A stretch of 18,845 nt of DNA from CBDUQP01 sp965369385. Its GTDB lineage: Bacteria; Planctomycetota; Phycisphaerae; SM23-33. The stretch covers positions 1 to 18,845 of the forward strand of contig CBDUQP010000060.1 in the NCBI GenBank assembly GCA_965369385.1, written 5' to 3'. The notes under the pieces are model-generated. The model had not been told where the DNA came from and ran no database searches. It saw only the letters and a list, made by a program, of their open reading frames with translations. Positions 8,600 through 16,680 of this stretch are shown here, in pieces. Made by a program: the position numbers and the translations under genes. How positions within the stretch are numbered: the first letter of the stretch is position 1; every line of letters starts with the position of its first letter.

Positions 8600-9633
8600 T
8601 CAGGTGCGGTAGGTGTCTATCAGGCTCCTGACGATAAGCTTGTCCGTGAACTGTTGCTTGGTGAGTTTGTCGGCCGGCGTTATCACCACGTCGCGCTGGG
8701 TCGTGCCTGCCAGATGGAAGAAGTTGCAGTCCATTCTCGCGTCGAGCCCGTCCAGTTCCAGCCACGTCCACAGAGCGGGTTTCTTCGCCTTCACCGTCAC
8801 CAGGAACGCGCCGTCGGGGAGTTTGTTCACCTTTGTCGAGATCTTCGGATCTACGAGGTTCATCCGCTTGGGCTTATCGAACATCGCCACATTGCTTGAT
8901 ATCACTTCGTCCCGTATGGATAGCTCAACGAACAGCAGCAGGTTGTCGGCGCCATACTCGGCGATGGGGTCAGCCAGTTCCAGACGCAGGGCTCTTGCGC
9001 TCTTGTGGGCCGGTATCTTGACACGGTCAACTTCGTCGGTCAGCAGCTTGCCATCGGCGGTTGTCAGTGTCCATCTCAGCTTTCCGGTATGCGCGTCCAT
9101 GCAGTCGCTCGAGATGTGCAGATCCATTCGGCCGGTTCTTGCATCTTCGAGCACACTAACCATAACCGGGGCAAAGAATTCCTTCGCGGCATGATCCAAT
9201 CGAAGACTTGGCGTTTCTTGTTCTGCTTGTTTGTGTAGGGGATGACCGAGTCAAACTTCACCGATATCGTGTTCTTCCCCTTGTTCAACATGCCAGCAAG
9301 GTCGAACTCATATGTCCTGAACATGTTGTAAGTACTGGCGAGACGCTTATTGTTCACGGTTATCGTCGCTAGCGTATCCAGCCCGTCACAGCGCAGGACG
9401 ATCTTATCGCGATCCAGCATTTCGCTGCTTACCTGGAATGTCCGCGTGTAGGTCCAGTTTCTTTCGCCGATCCACTGCAAGTCATTCTCATTATCGCGGT
9501 AGTAGGGATCGTCTATAACGCCGGCCGACAGCAGGTCGGTGTGAACGGTGCCTGGCACGCAGGCAGGCAAAACGCGATTGGTTCCCGCCTGCGCGAGTGA
9601 CCATTTTCCGCCAAGATCAAGGGTTTCCAGCAT
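8600..9633 (-). pseudogene. GH2 beta-mannosidase remnant with the catalytic barrel deleted
   Basis: Two fragments in different frames make up one broken gene. The 5' part (ATG at 9631-9633, GGAG about 10 bases upstream) encodes a typical beta-mannosidase N-terminus: VPGTVHTDLL, DDPYYRDNENDLQWIGERNW and CDGLDTLATITVNNK. It loses family resemblance at about 9200-9240. The 3' part (about 9199 to TGA at 8600-8602) encodes the end of the same family: HAAKEFFAPVMVSVLED, followed by Ig-like domains ending in VRSLIDTYR. Together they cover roughly 340 residues, whereas family members have roughly 820-850. The missing middle, about 450-500 residues, contains the whole TIM barrel and both catalytic glutamates. 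A single internal deletion that also shifted the frame explains this best. The N-terminal fragment alone could still be translated but cannot be an active mannosidase. Confidence 0.85.
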
Positions 9634-10041
9634 ATCAGGGAGTCTCCGTTTGCAGTTGTTTTCTGATCACTGCAATGAATCTGGGCATATCACTTCTGCC
9701 CATGTAGCCCGTGCAAGGTATTCTGCAACGCCATACATTAGCGGTTGTTCTATGTGTAATGAAGCGTTAGTTCCGCAGATTGAAGCGATTTACACCAATG
9801 TAACGCGTTTTTGTAGTTTTTCGGGCATTCTGTGGCGTTTTCGAATGCTTTCGGCGACAAGTTTCGCCCAAAACGTCCCCTGTTGCCTTGCCATGTGACA
9901 GGACGCTTGTGATAATGACCGCCTGTTGTCGTACAAGGGTCAGATGCGCCTTCGCATGAGAACTGAGCGTTTCAGTTTGGGCGTTATCGCGGACGATTGC
10001 GACGCTGGGCGGCCCGAGCGGGTTTCCCGGAGGAGATTGAG
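9634..10041. other. Divergent intergenic region before the GHL6 operon
   Basis: No gene is seen in these 408 bases between the mannosidase remnant and the operon. The region holds a perfect inverted repeat TTACA-CCAA-TGTAA at 9790-9803, a second inverted repeat GCATTC (9825-9830) / GAATGC (9843-9848) with a 12-base spacer, a promoter-like pair at 9888-9916 and the strong ribosome binding site GGAGGAG at 10029-10035. The two inverted repeats lie about 85 and 40 bases upstream of the -35 box and are possible regulator sites. Confidence 0.5.
9888..9916 (+). promoter_or_regulatory. Sigma70-like promoter of the GHL6-oxidoreductase-aminotransferase operon
   Basis: TTGCCA (9888-9893) and GATAAT (9911-9916) are 17 bases apart and each matches the consensus at five of six positions. 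A TG dinucleotide one base before the -10 box (TGTGATAAT) adds an extended -10 element. Transcription would begin near 9923, giving a leader of about 120 bases. This is the best promoter match found in the window outside the purB -10 box. Confidence 0.5.
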
Positions 10042-12066
10042 ATGTACAAACTACGATATCGACAGGTCCACCTGGATTTTCATACTTCCCCCGCAATCGA
10101 CGCTATCGGCGGGAAGTTCGACAAGAAACAGTTTCAGAATGCACTACGCATGGGGCATGTTGACTCGATCACGTGCTTCTCGAAGTGCCATCACGGCCTG
10201 ACCTATCACGATACGAAGGTAGGCACCCGCCACCCGCTTATGGTTGGCGAACTCTTCCGTGATCAGTACGAGGCGTGCAAAGAGATAGATGTGAACATCC
10301 CGATTTACCTGTCCGCCGGCCTGGATGATGTGATCGCTGAGAGTCACCCTCAATGGCGTGAAATGAACTCTGACGGCGGATTCGCCGGGTGGGGCGGATC
10401 GCCGCTTGAGGCCGGGTTCAAAAAGATGTGCTTCAACAGCCCGTACATTGATTCCCTCTGCGAGCAGATTCGCGAGGCGATTCGCATGTTTCCCGAGTCG
10501 GACGGTGTGTTCCTTGATATTATCGCGCAAAGCGAATGCTGCTGCATGTCGTGCATGGCGATTATGGAGGCCGAAGGTCTTGACGCCACCAATCCAGAAC
10601 ACCGTCAGATCGTCGCCAAGATGGGCCTGGACCGTTACTACAGAGAAACCACCGCAGCCAGCCGGTGTGACAATCCCGATATGCCTGTGTTCCACAACAG
10701 CGGGCACATCTTCAAGGGCGAGCCCGACCTCCTTCCGTATTTTAGCCACATGGAGCTCGAGTCGCTGCCGACCGGCGGCTGGGGCTATGACCACTTCCCG
10801 TTTTCGGCGAAGTATTGCGAAAATCTTCCGCACGATTTCCTGGGCATGACGGGCAAGTTCCACACAACGTGGGGCGAGTTCGGCGGATACAAGCATCCCA
10901 ACGCACTCCGCTATGAATGCGCGGCTATGCTTGCGTTCGGTTCCAAGTGCAGCGTTGGCGATCAGCTTCATCCCTCGGGCGAGGCCGACGAAAGCACGTA
11001 TCGCACAATTGGCGCAGCCTACGAAGAAGTCGAAGCCAAAGAGCCCTGGTGCATCGATGCGACCAGCGTCTCAGACATTGCAGTGCTTTCCAGTGAGGCA
11101 GTCAACGGTAGAAGTCACACCAATGGCCCGGCCGACACGGGCGTTGGCAGGATTCTTCTCGAAGGACACTTCCTGTTCACCGTCCTCGACAAGGACATGG
11201 ACTTCTCGCCGTATCGCATGCTGCTGCTGCCTGATGACATCATTATAGATGATGAACTGAAGGCAATGCTCGACGTGTATCTTGCTGCTGGCGGTAAGCT
11301 GATGCTCACCGGAACCAGCGGCATGAAGGCTGACGGTAGCGGTTTCGCGTTCGATATCGGCGCGGACTGGAGCGGCGAGAGCGAGTTTAATCCTGACTAC
11401 ACTGTCGCCATTGAAGGCATTCGCCCGTCATTCGTGGACTCGCCGCTTGTTATGTACATGAAGTCGCAGCGGATCAAGGTTACTGATGGCAAGTCGCTCG
11501 GCGTTGTGCACGATCCGTACTTCAATCGCAACTACAAGCACTATTGCAGCCACCAGCATGCACCCGCCCGGGCCGAAACCAGCGGATACGATTGCGGCGT
11601 CATCAATGCAGCCGGTAACATAATGTACCTGGCGCACCCAGTGTTCAGCATCTATCGTGCATTTGGCGCGGTGAGCTATCAGGAGTACGTGGTCAACGCG
11701 ATTCGCACGTTCCTTGGCGACCCAACGGCTGAGGCGACGCTGCCTTCCACTGCAAGATTGTCGCTGACCGAACAAACTGCCGAAAGTCGCTACGTGCTTC
11801 ACCTGCTTTACGCCAATACGATCAACCGTGGCGGCGCGATGCAGCTGTCTGGCGGAAATGTTGCTAGCAGTGCGGGCAGCGTGGAAGTTATCGAAGAACT
11901 CCTGCCCCTGCATGATATCGCTGTCGCGGTCCGCACGCATAAGGAAATCAAGACAGTGACCCTCGAGCCGCAAGGCACCGAGGTAGAGTTCACTGTTGCC
12001 GATGGCAAGGTAGAGCTGAAGGTTGACGAGTTCACCTGCCACCAGATGATCGCGTTGCACTATTGA
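10042..12066 (+). CDS. GHL6-type glycoside hydrolase-like protein with beta-galactosidase trimerisation-like domain
   Basis: The start at 10042 is fixed by GGAGGAG (10029-10035) six bases upstream; the frame is open further back but has no other signal. The 674-residue product has no signal peptide and should be cytoplasmic. The N-terminal half resembles the 'hypothetical glycosyl hydrolase 6' TIM barrel: it opens YRQVHLDFHTSP, continues with the substrate-strand segment RMGHVDSITCFSKCHHG, and has DGVFLDI with a candidate catalytic Asp159. Just after it comes a cysteine cluster, CCC at 166-168 plus Cys171, which could bind a metal or be structural. The C-terminal half (from about 360) resembles the amidotransferase-like trimerisation domain of GH42 beta-galactosidases, followed by a small beta-domain. 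It is the first gene of the operon, 54 bp ahead of the oxidoreductase. No substrate is known for this group, and catalysis is inferred from the fold. Confidence 0.75.
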   Translation: MYKLRYRQVHLDFHTSPAIDAIGGKFDKKQFQNALRMGHVDSITCFSKCHHGLTYHDTKVGTRHPLMVGELFRDQYEACKEIDVNIPIYLSAGLDDVIAESHPQWREMNSDGGFAGWGGSPLEAGFKKMCFNSPYIDSLCEQIREAIRMFPESDGVFLDIIAQSECCCMSCMAIMEAEGLDATNPEHRQIVAKMGLDRYYRETTAASRCDNPDMPVFHNSGHIFKGEPDLLPYFSHMELESLPTGGWGYDHFPFSAKYCENLPHDFLGMTGKFHTTWGEFGGYKHPNALRYECAAMLAFGSKCSVGDQLHPSGEADESTYRTIGAAYEEVEAKEPWCIDATSVSDIAVLSSEAVNGRSHTNGPADTGVGRILLEGHFLFTVLDKDMDFSPYRMLLLPDDIIIDDELKAMLDVYLAAGGKLMLTGTSGMKADGSGFAFDIGADWSGESEFNPDYTVAIEGIRPSFVDSPLVMYMKSQRIKVTDGKSLGVVHDPYFNRNYKHYCSHQHAPARAETSGYDCGVINAAGNIMYLAHPVFSIYRAFGAVSYQEYVVNAIRTFLGDPTAEATLPSTARLSLTEQTAESRYVLHLLYANTINRGGAMQLSGGNVASSAGSVEVIEELLPLHDIAVAVRTHKEIKTVTLEPQGTEVEFTVADGKVELKVDEFTCHQMIALHY

Positions 12067-12120
12067 TTGCTGCGGGTGGTGCAGCCGTAACAAATACGCA
12101 GCCATAAAGAGGAAACATCA

Positions 12121-13383
12121 ATGAATGTTCTCAAAAATCGGCCAAGAGTTACTGTCATTGGCGGCGGGATGATTACGCGCATCCAGTTGCTGCCCAGCAT
12201 ATACCATATGCAGAGAGAAGGATTGGTGGGTGAAATCCACATTTGTGCGTTGAACGCGCCGCCTCTCAAGGATATGCAGGAAGACCAGAGTCTTCAGAAG
12301 GCTTTCCCCGGGCAGAGTTTTATTCCATATCCGGATCCCGCCAAGGCCGGCGCCGACGAGATGTTCCCCGATCTTTATAAGGAAGTACTCGCAGATGCCC
12401 CCAAGGGTAGCGTGGTTGTTATCGCTGTGCCGGACCAGTTCCACTACGCCGCCCTGAAGGAAGCAATCCTCAACGATCTGCACGTGTGTATCGTAAAACC
12501 GCTCGTGTTGAACTATGCACAGGCTCACGAGATCGAGAAGCTCGCATACGAACGCGGCTGCATTGTGGGTGTGGAGTATCACAAGCGTTTCGACTATCGC
12601 AACCTGATGGCCCGCAAAACCTATCGCGATGGCAGGCTTGGTGAGTTTCGTCTTGCCCAGGCCCAGATGATAGAGCCTTATTACTATCGCGACTCGAACT
12701 TCCAGAACTGGTGCACGTGCGAGCACAGTGATATGTTCACGTATGTCGGTTGCCACTATGTTGACGCGGTGTCATTTATTACCGGGCTCAAACCGGTGGC
12801 TGTGAGCGTCTACGGGATAGTAGACAAGTACCCCAACGGTCGCGACGGTTACCTCTGGACCGATGGCAGGGTGATTTGGGAAAACGGCGCTTGCCTGAGT
12901 GTTGTCGATGCGATTGGATACCCCAACGCTGCCGCCGGCGGTAATGCCCAGGGCATGAGCATGTGGTGCCAGGGCGATAGCGATGCCTGCTTGCTGGTGC
13001 ACAATGATCAGTTCCGCGGCGTGAAGACCAGTTACAACGCAGCCGGCAACGAACCCGGTGATACAATCTACGCAGAACCCAATCCCGATTACTTCCAGCT
13101 TATCTACCAGGGCGGTGACGGTTTGGTTCCCATCGGTTACGGGCATCGAAGCGCGGAATACATAATAAAGGCGTGCCTGCGAGGCGGCGAGGAAGAGGAT
13201 CTCGCCAAGCGTCAGGAAATGATTAAGCAGTATGATGATGATGGCATCATGGCGACCCCGGCCAATAGCAGTTACAACGAGTTGGTGGTGGAGGCGGCCC
13301 GCAAGAGTATTGCAAGTGGCGGCAGAGAAGTTACTATCGAGTATGGCGACAGTCCCAGTGTGGATTTCCGCCAGTATCAGTAG
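12121..13383 (+). CDS. Gfo/Idh/MocA family NAD(P)-dependent oxidoreductase
   Basis: A protein of 420 residues with AAGAGGA at 12107-12113, seven bases before the ATG. The N-terminal Rossmann fold begins VTVIGGGMITR (glycine cluster 14-16). The family's EKP motif appears as VKPL with the conserved Lys126 but without the preceding glutamate. A YHKR segment (153-156) leads into the C-terminal alpha/beta substrate domain, where family members usually carry a catalytic histidine or lysine. Relatives oxidise or reduce a hydroxyl of sugars, inositols or amino sugars, and some cleave glycosides through a keto intermediate. Its place between a glycosidase-like gene and an aminotransferase gene suggests that it makes a keto-sugar or handles a released sugar. 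The specific substrate cannot be assigned. Confidence 0.85.
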   Translation: MNVLKNRPRVTVIGGGMITRIQLLPSIYHMQREGLVGEIHICALNAPPLKDMQEDQSLQKAFPGQSFIPYPDPAKAGADEMFPDLYKEVLADAPKGSVVVIAVPDQFHYAALKEAILNDLHVCIVKPLVLNYAQAHEIEKLAYERGCIVGVEYHKRFDYRNLMARKTYRDGRLGEFRLAQAQMIEPYYYRDSNFQNWCTCEHSDMFTYVGCHYVDAVSFITGLKPVAVSVYGIVDKYPNGRDGYLWTDGRVIWENGACLSVVDAIGYPNAAAGGNAQGMSMWCQGDSDACLLVHNDQFRGVKTSYNAAGNEPGDTIYAEPNPDYFQLIYQGGDGLVPIGYGHRSAEYIIKACLRGGEEEDLAKRQEMIKQYDDDGIMATPANSSYNELVVEAARKSIASGGREVTIEYGDSPSVDFRQYQ

Positions 13384-13393
13384 CCGCTGATTT

Positions 13394-13443
13394 GGGGCGC
13401 GTTGCCCCGCACAGTTACATCAATATTGCAGCCCAAAGGGCTG
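13394..13443 (+). other. Two short hairpins between the oxidoreductase and aminotransferase genes
   Basis: The 103-bp gap has GGGGC-gcgtt-GCCCC at 13394-13408 and CAGCCC-aaa-GGGCTG at 13429-13443, the second followed by AGTCTATTTTT. The second could be a weak terminator or processing site that lowers expression of the aminotransferase relative to the upstream genes. It has only a 6-bp stem, so read-through is expected. Confidence 0.35.
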
Positions 13444-13486
13444 AGTCTATTTTTCGATCAGTAATTTACGAAAGAGAGTAGAAGAT

Positions 13487-14848
13487 ATGGCAACCAAGGA
13501 ATTTCCTCTGGTTCCGCAGGATGTTCCTGCGGTAAAGACCAAGTACCGCACGATCTGCACGCAGCTCCCGCACCCCGAGTCGGTGAAGCTGCTTACCAAG
13601 CTCCGCGATCTGGAGCCCAAGAGCATGGGCGGTCAGCCGCCGATTGTGTGGGACCACGGCGAAGATTTCTGCGTGATGGATGCCAACGGTAATAAGTGGC
13701 TGGATTTCTCTGCCGGTGTGCTCGTGACTTCCTCCGGGCACGGCAGGCCCGAAATTTGCGACGCCATCGAAGGCCTAGCCAAGAAAGGCATGTACCACGC
13801 CTATGGTTTCGCCACGGAAATTCGCGTCAAGCTCATCGAGAAGCTCACCGCGTTGCTGCCGGCCCCGCTGAAGCGGGTATTTCTGCTGACCACAGGTTCG
13901 GAAGCTACCGAGTGCTGCATCAAGCTTTGCCGCACCAAGGGCCAGAAGACAAGTAGCGACAAAAAGGTGATGGTCACGTTTGAAAATGGCTTCCACGGCC
14001 GCACGATGGGCAGCCAGATGGCGGGCGGTTCCCCGGCGTTGAAAAGCTGGATCGGCGAAGATAACCCCGCGTTCGTGCAGGTTCCGTTCCCCGACGGTTT
14101 TCGCCAGGAAGACACCAGCTTCGACGTATTTGAGAAGACTCTCGCCGACCAGGGCGTTGACCCGGCCACGGTTTGCGGCGTGATGTGCGAGACATACCAG
14201 GGATGCAACGCAACGCTAATGCCCGCTCCATATGCCCAGGCGCTTCGCAAATGGTGCGATGCGAACAAGGCCGTGATGGTATTTGATGAAGTGCAGGCAG
14301 GCTTCGGCCGAACTGGTGCACCGTTCGGTTTCTCGAATCTCGGCGTAGTGCCCGATCTGGTAGCATGTGGTAAGGGTATTTCGGGTGGCATGCCGCTTTC
14401 GGCGGTACTGGGCACTGAAGAGTTGATGAGCATGTACGGACCGGGCGAGATGACAAGCACGCACTCAGCCAACCCGATTTGCTCGGCTGCTGCTCTGGCG
14501 AATCTGGAAGTTATCGAGAAGGAAGGTTTGGTAGCCAACGCCGCCAAGCTGGCGCCGATACTGGCAGAGGGTTGCGAGAAGATCGCCAAGGCGTCCGGCG
14601 GCAAGATCGGTCATTGGGAGTCGACAGGCCTGGTATGTGCGTTGCAGTTCACCAAGCCGGGCACATGCGATCCCGATCCGGATACAGCTTGGGAACTGGT
14701 GTGGGCTGCGGTGAAGGCCGGCGTGATGATGTTCGCCCCGGTAGGCATCGGCGGCTGCGCTATAAAGATCAACCCACCGCTGACGATCAACGAAGAAGGC
14801 CTGCGTGAAGGCCTGGAAGTTTTGGAAAAGATCGCAGCCACGCTGTAG
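13487..14848 (+). CDS. Class III PLP-dependent aminotransferase (GabT-like fold)
   Basis: A protein of 453 residues, the usual family length. The ATG at 13487 follows a purine-rich AGAGAG about eight bases upstream. Family marks are all present: WLDFSAGVLVTSSGHGRPEI near the N-terminus, TTGSEATECCIKLCR and ENGFHGRTMG around the cofactor phosphate, FDEVQAGFGRTG with Asp267 for the pyridine nitrogen, and CGKGISGG with Lys296 as the Schiff-base lysine. The enzyme should move an amino group between an omega-amino or amino-sugar-type substrate and a keto acid. Annotation pipelines would call it aspartate/4-aminobutyrate aminotransferase family, but the true substrate is open. As the last gene of the operon, behind a dehydrogenase, it could aminate (or de-aminate) the dehydrogenase product. 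A strong terminator follows. Confidence 0.88.
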   Translation: MATKEFPLVPQDVPAVKTKYRTICTQLPHPESVKLLTKLRDLEPKSMGGQPPIVWDHGEDFCVMDANGNKWLDFSAGVLVTSSGHGRPEICDAIEGLAKKGMYHAYGFATEIRVKLIEKLTALLPAPLKRVFLLTTGSEATECCIKLCRTKGQKTSSDKKVMVTFENGFHGRTMGSQMAGGSPALKSWIGEDNPAFVQVPFPDGFRQEDTSFDVFEKTLADQGVDPATVCGVMCETYQGCNATLMPAPYAQALRKWCDANKAVMVFDEVQAGFGRTGAPFGFSNLGVVPDLVACGKGISGGMPLSAVLGTEELMSMYGPGEMTSTHSANPICSAAALANLEVIEKEGLVANAAKLAPILAEGCEKIAKASGGKIGHWESTGLVCALQFTKPGTCDPDPDTAWELVWAAVKAGVMMFAPVGIGGCAIKINPPLTINEEGLREGLEVLEKIAATL

Positions 14849-14873
14849 ATAGTCACATTGCAGTAAGTATTAG

Positions 14874-14918
14874 ACGGGCCGTCCGGAGCATAAAAGCACC
14901 GGGCGGCCCGTTCTTATT
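14874..14918 (+). terminator. Intrinsic terminator of the operon
   Basis: A 13-bp stem (14874-14886 with 14899-14911, one G-U-type mismatch, GC rich) encloses a 12-base loop and is followed by TCTTATT. It lies 26 bases after the aminotransferase stop codon. It also lies 40 bases beyond the end of the convergent purB gene and may stop transcription from that side too, although the tail is better on the plus strand. Confidence 0.8.
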
Positions 14919-14957
14919 AGTTATCACTCCCGGCTTGGTTGGGAGGGTTTCAGTCCG

Positions 14958-16391
14958 TCATATCTTCATTTCGCTGGTTAGGCCGAGATGCTTGCTGTAG
15001 CGGAGGCGGACTTCTTCTACTTCTGCGGCTACGAATTCATCGGTCTGCTGCGGGGCTCTGCCTACGAATGCGGCCGGATCGAGCAGGGCGTCTATGTCTA
15101 CCTTCGCGAAGGCGGGGTCTGCTTTCAGGCGGGCGAGGAGATCGTTCGGTTTGCCTTCCTGCTTTACGACCTGTGCAGCGGCCTGGCTGTGTACGCGGAT
15201 GACTTCGTGCAGTTCCTGCCTGTCGCCGCCGAGTTGCACTGCGGCCATCAGAATGTTCTCGGTGGCCATGAAGGGCAGCTCGGCTTGTATGTGTGCGTTT
15301 ATGATGGCCGGGTATACGACCAGTCCGCTGGCTACGTTCAGCACTATTCCCAAAATCGCGTCGGCTGTGAGGAATGATTCGGACATTGCCATGCGTTTGT
15401 TGGCGGAATCGTCAAGCGTGCGTTCGAACCACTGCTCGGCCGCGGTGTGCAGAGGGCTTTGTGCGACGTCCATGAGGAATCTGGACAGTGCGGTTGCACG
15501 TTCGCAACGCATGGGATTGCGTTTGTAGGCCATCGCCGATGATCCAACTTGGGATGTGGCGAACGGTTCTTCCATTTCCTTGAGGTTGGCCAGCAGGCGG
15601 ATGTCGTTGCAGAACTTGTGCACGCTTGCGCCAATGCCAGCCAGCGTTGCGGCGATTTGCGCGTCTATCTTGCGGCTGTAGGTTTGGCCGGTCACGGGTA
15701 GGACCTTGTCGAAGCCCATCGAGGCCGCCACCATGCGGTCCAGTTCCTTGACCTTGTTATCATCGCCATCGAACAGCGCGAGGAAGCTGGCCTGGGTTCC
15801 GGTGGTGCCCTTGACGCCGCGGAACGCCAGATTTTCCAGCCGGTACTCCAGTTCGCGCAGGTCCATCAGGAATTCCTGGCACCAGAGCGTTGCGCGTTTG
15901 CCCACGGTGGTCATCTGCGCCGGTTGATAGTGCGTGAAGCCCAGGCAGGGCAGGTCGCGGTATTGGGTTGCGAACTTGCCAAGGGCATCGATAAGATTGG
16001 CCATTTTGACCGCCAGCAGCCGCAGGCCTTTGCGCATCTGGATCAGGTCCGTATTGCAGTTGACGAACTGGCTGGTTGCGCCGAGGTGGATTACGCCCTT
16101 GGCGCTGGGTGCGACGTCGCCGTAAGCATGGATGTGTGCCATGACATCGTGGCGGAACTTGCGTTCATATTCGTCGGCGGTATCGTAGTCGATATTGTCG
16201 AGATTCTTCTCAAGGTCGGCCAGTTGCTCGTCGGAGATATCCAGACCGAGAGCGTTTTGACACTTCGCAAGTGACAGCCATAGTTTGCGCCATGTGGAGA
16301 ACTTGGTCTTGGCGCTGAACAACTGTCTCATTTCTTTGGAGGCGTAGCGTCCCTCAAGGGGGCTGACATAGCTTTCGTTTCGATCAGTCAT
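14958..16391 (-). CDS. purB: Adenylosuccinate lyase
   Basis: The enzyme splits fumarate from SAICAR and from adenylosuccinate in purine synthesis and works in the cytoplasm as a tetramer. The start was set at 16391 (477 residues) because the ATG 18 codons upstream at 16445 overlaps a perfect TATAAT box and would hardly be transcribed. The fumarase/lyase superfamily signature is clear: GSSAMAYKRNP, with Ser284-Ser285 in the mobile catalytic loop. RHDVMAHIHAYG and HLGATSQFVNCNTDLI supply the other active-site segments. The N-terminus (SPLEGRYASKEM, then TWRKLW) resembles the animal-type ADSL branch more than the B. subtilis or E. coli PurB types. No other purine genes are nearby; it appears to be a single-gene unit facing the aminotransferase operon. 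No clear Shine-Dalgarno is seen. Confidence 0.95.
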   Translation of the reverse strand: MTDRNESYVSPLEGRYASKEMRQLFSAKTKFSTWRKLWLSLAKCQNALGLDISDEQLADLEKNLDNIDYDTADEYERKFRHDVMAHIHAYGDVAPSAKGVIHLGATSQFVNCNTDLIQMRKGLRLLAVKMANLIDALGKFATQYRDLPCLGFTHYQPAQMTTVGKRATLWCQEFLMDLRELEYRLENLAFRGVKGTTGTQASFLALFDGDDNKVKELDRMVAASMGFDKVLPVTGQTYSRKIDAQIAATLAGIGASVHKFCNDIRLLANLKEMEEPFATSQVGSSAMAYKRNPMRCERATALSRFLMDVAQSPLHTAAEQWFERTLDDSANKRMAMSESFLTADAILGIVLNVASGLVVYPAIINAHIQAELPFMATENILMAAVQLGGDRQELHEVIRVHSQAAAQVVKQEGKPNDLLARLKADPAFAKVDIDALLDPAAFVGRAPQQTDEFVAAEVEEVRLRYSKHLGLTSEMKI

Positions 16392-16443
16392 GGTATTGTT
16401 TATGGCAGTTAAGTGGTGTGTGATAGTGTTGCAAATGTAATGC

Positions 16444-16449
16444 ATTATA
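16444..16449 (-). promoter_or_regulatory. Perfect -10 box of purB
   Basis: Read on the minus strand, 16449-16444 is TATAAT. No good -35 box stands 16-18 bases upstream (CGTCCC or ACGTCC). The predicted transcript start near 16437 leaves a leader of about 46 bases to the ATG at 16391. This site decides between the two possible purB starts. Confidence 0.5.
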
Positions 16450-16680
16450 CGCGAGCGGCTAATGGCGGGACGTCATATCCGCCGAAGAACTCAAGAGTAG
16501 AGTTTATCAGGAATCGCTGATGAAGTCACCATAGTGTTGTATGTGGATTTGCCCCACGTGCGAATGGGGGTTCTTTGCAATGGCACCGAAGCCTCTCTTG
16601 GCGTAATTGTACATAATGAGTTGCCCCATCGGAGGGGCAGTATGATCTGATTAACCTGTCATAAGCACTGGAATGTTCAT

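Noticed and set aside
8613..9194. 193-codon plus-strand open frame
   Set aside because: It is antisense to the C-terminal part of the beta-mannosidase remnant, whose minus-strand translation matches the family.
10144..10971. 275-codon minus-strand open frame
   Set aside because: It lies wholly antisense to the GHL6-like gene, which has family motifs and a strong Shine-Dalgarno.
16445..16447. Upstream ATG of purB giving 18 extra residues
   Set aside because: It overlaps the TATAAT box, so it would lie before the transcript start, and the extra residues do not resemble the family.
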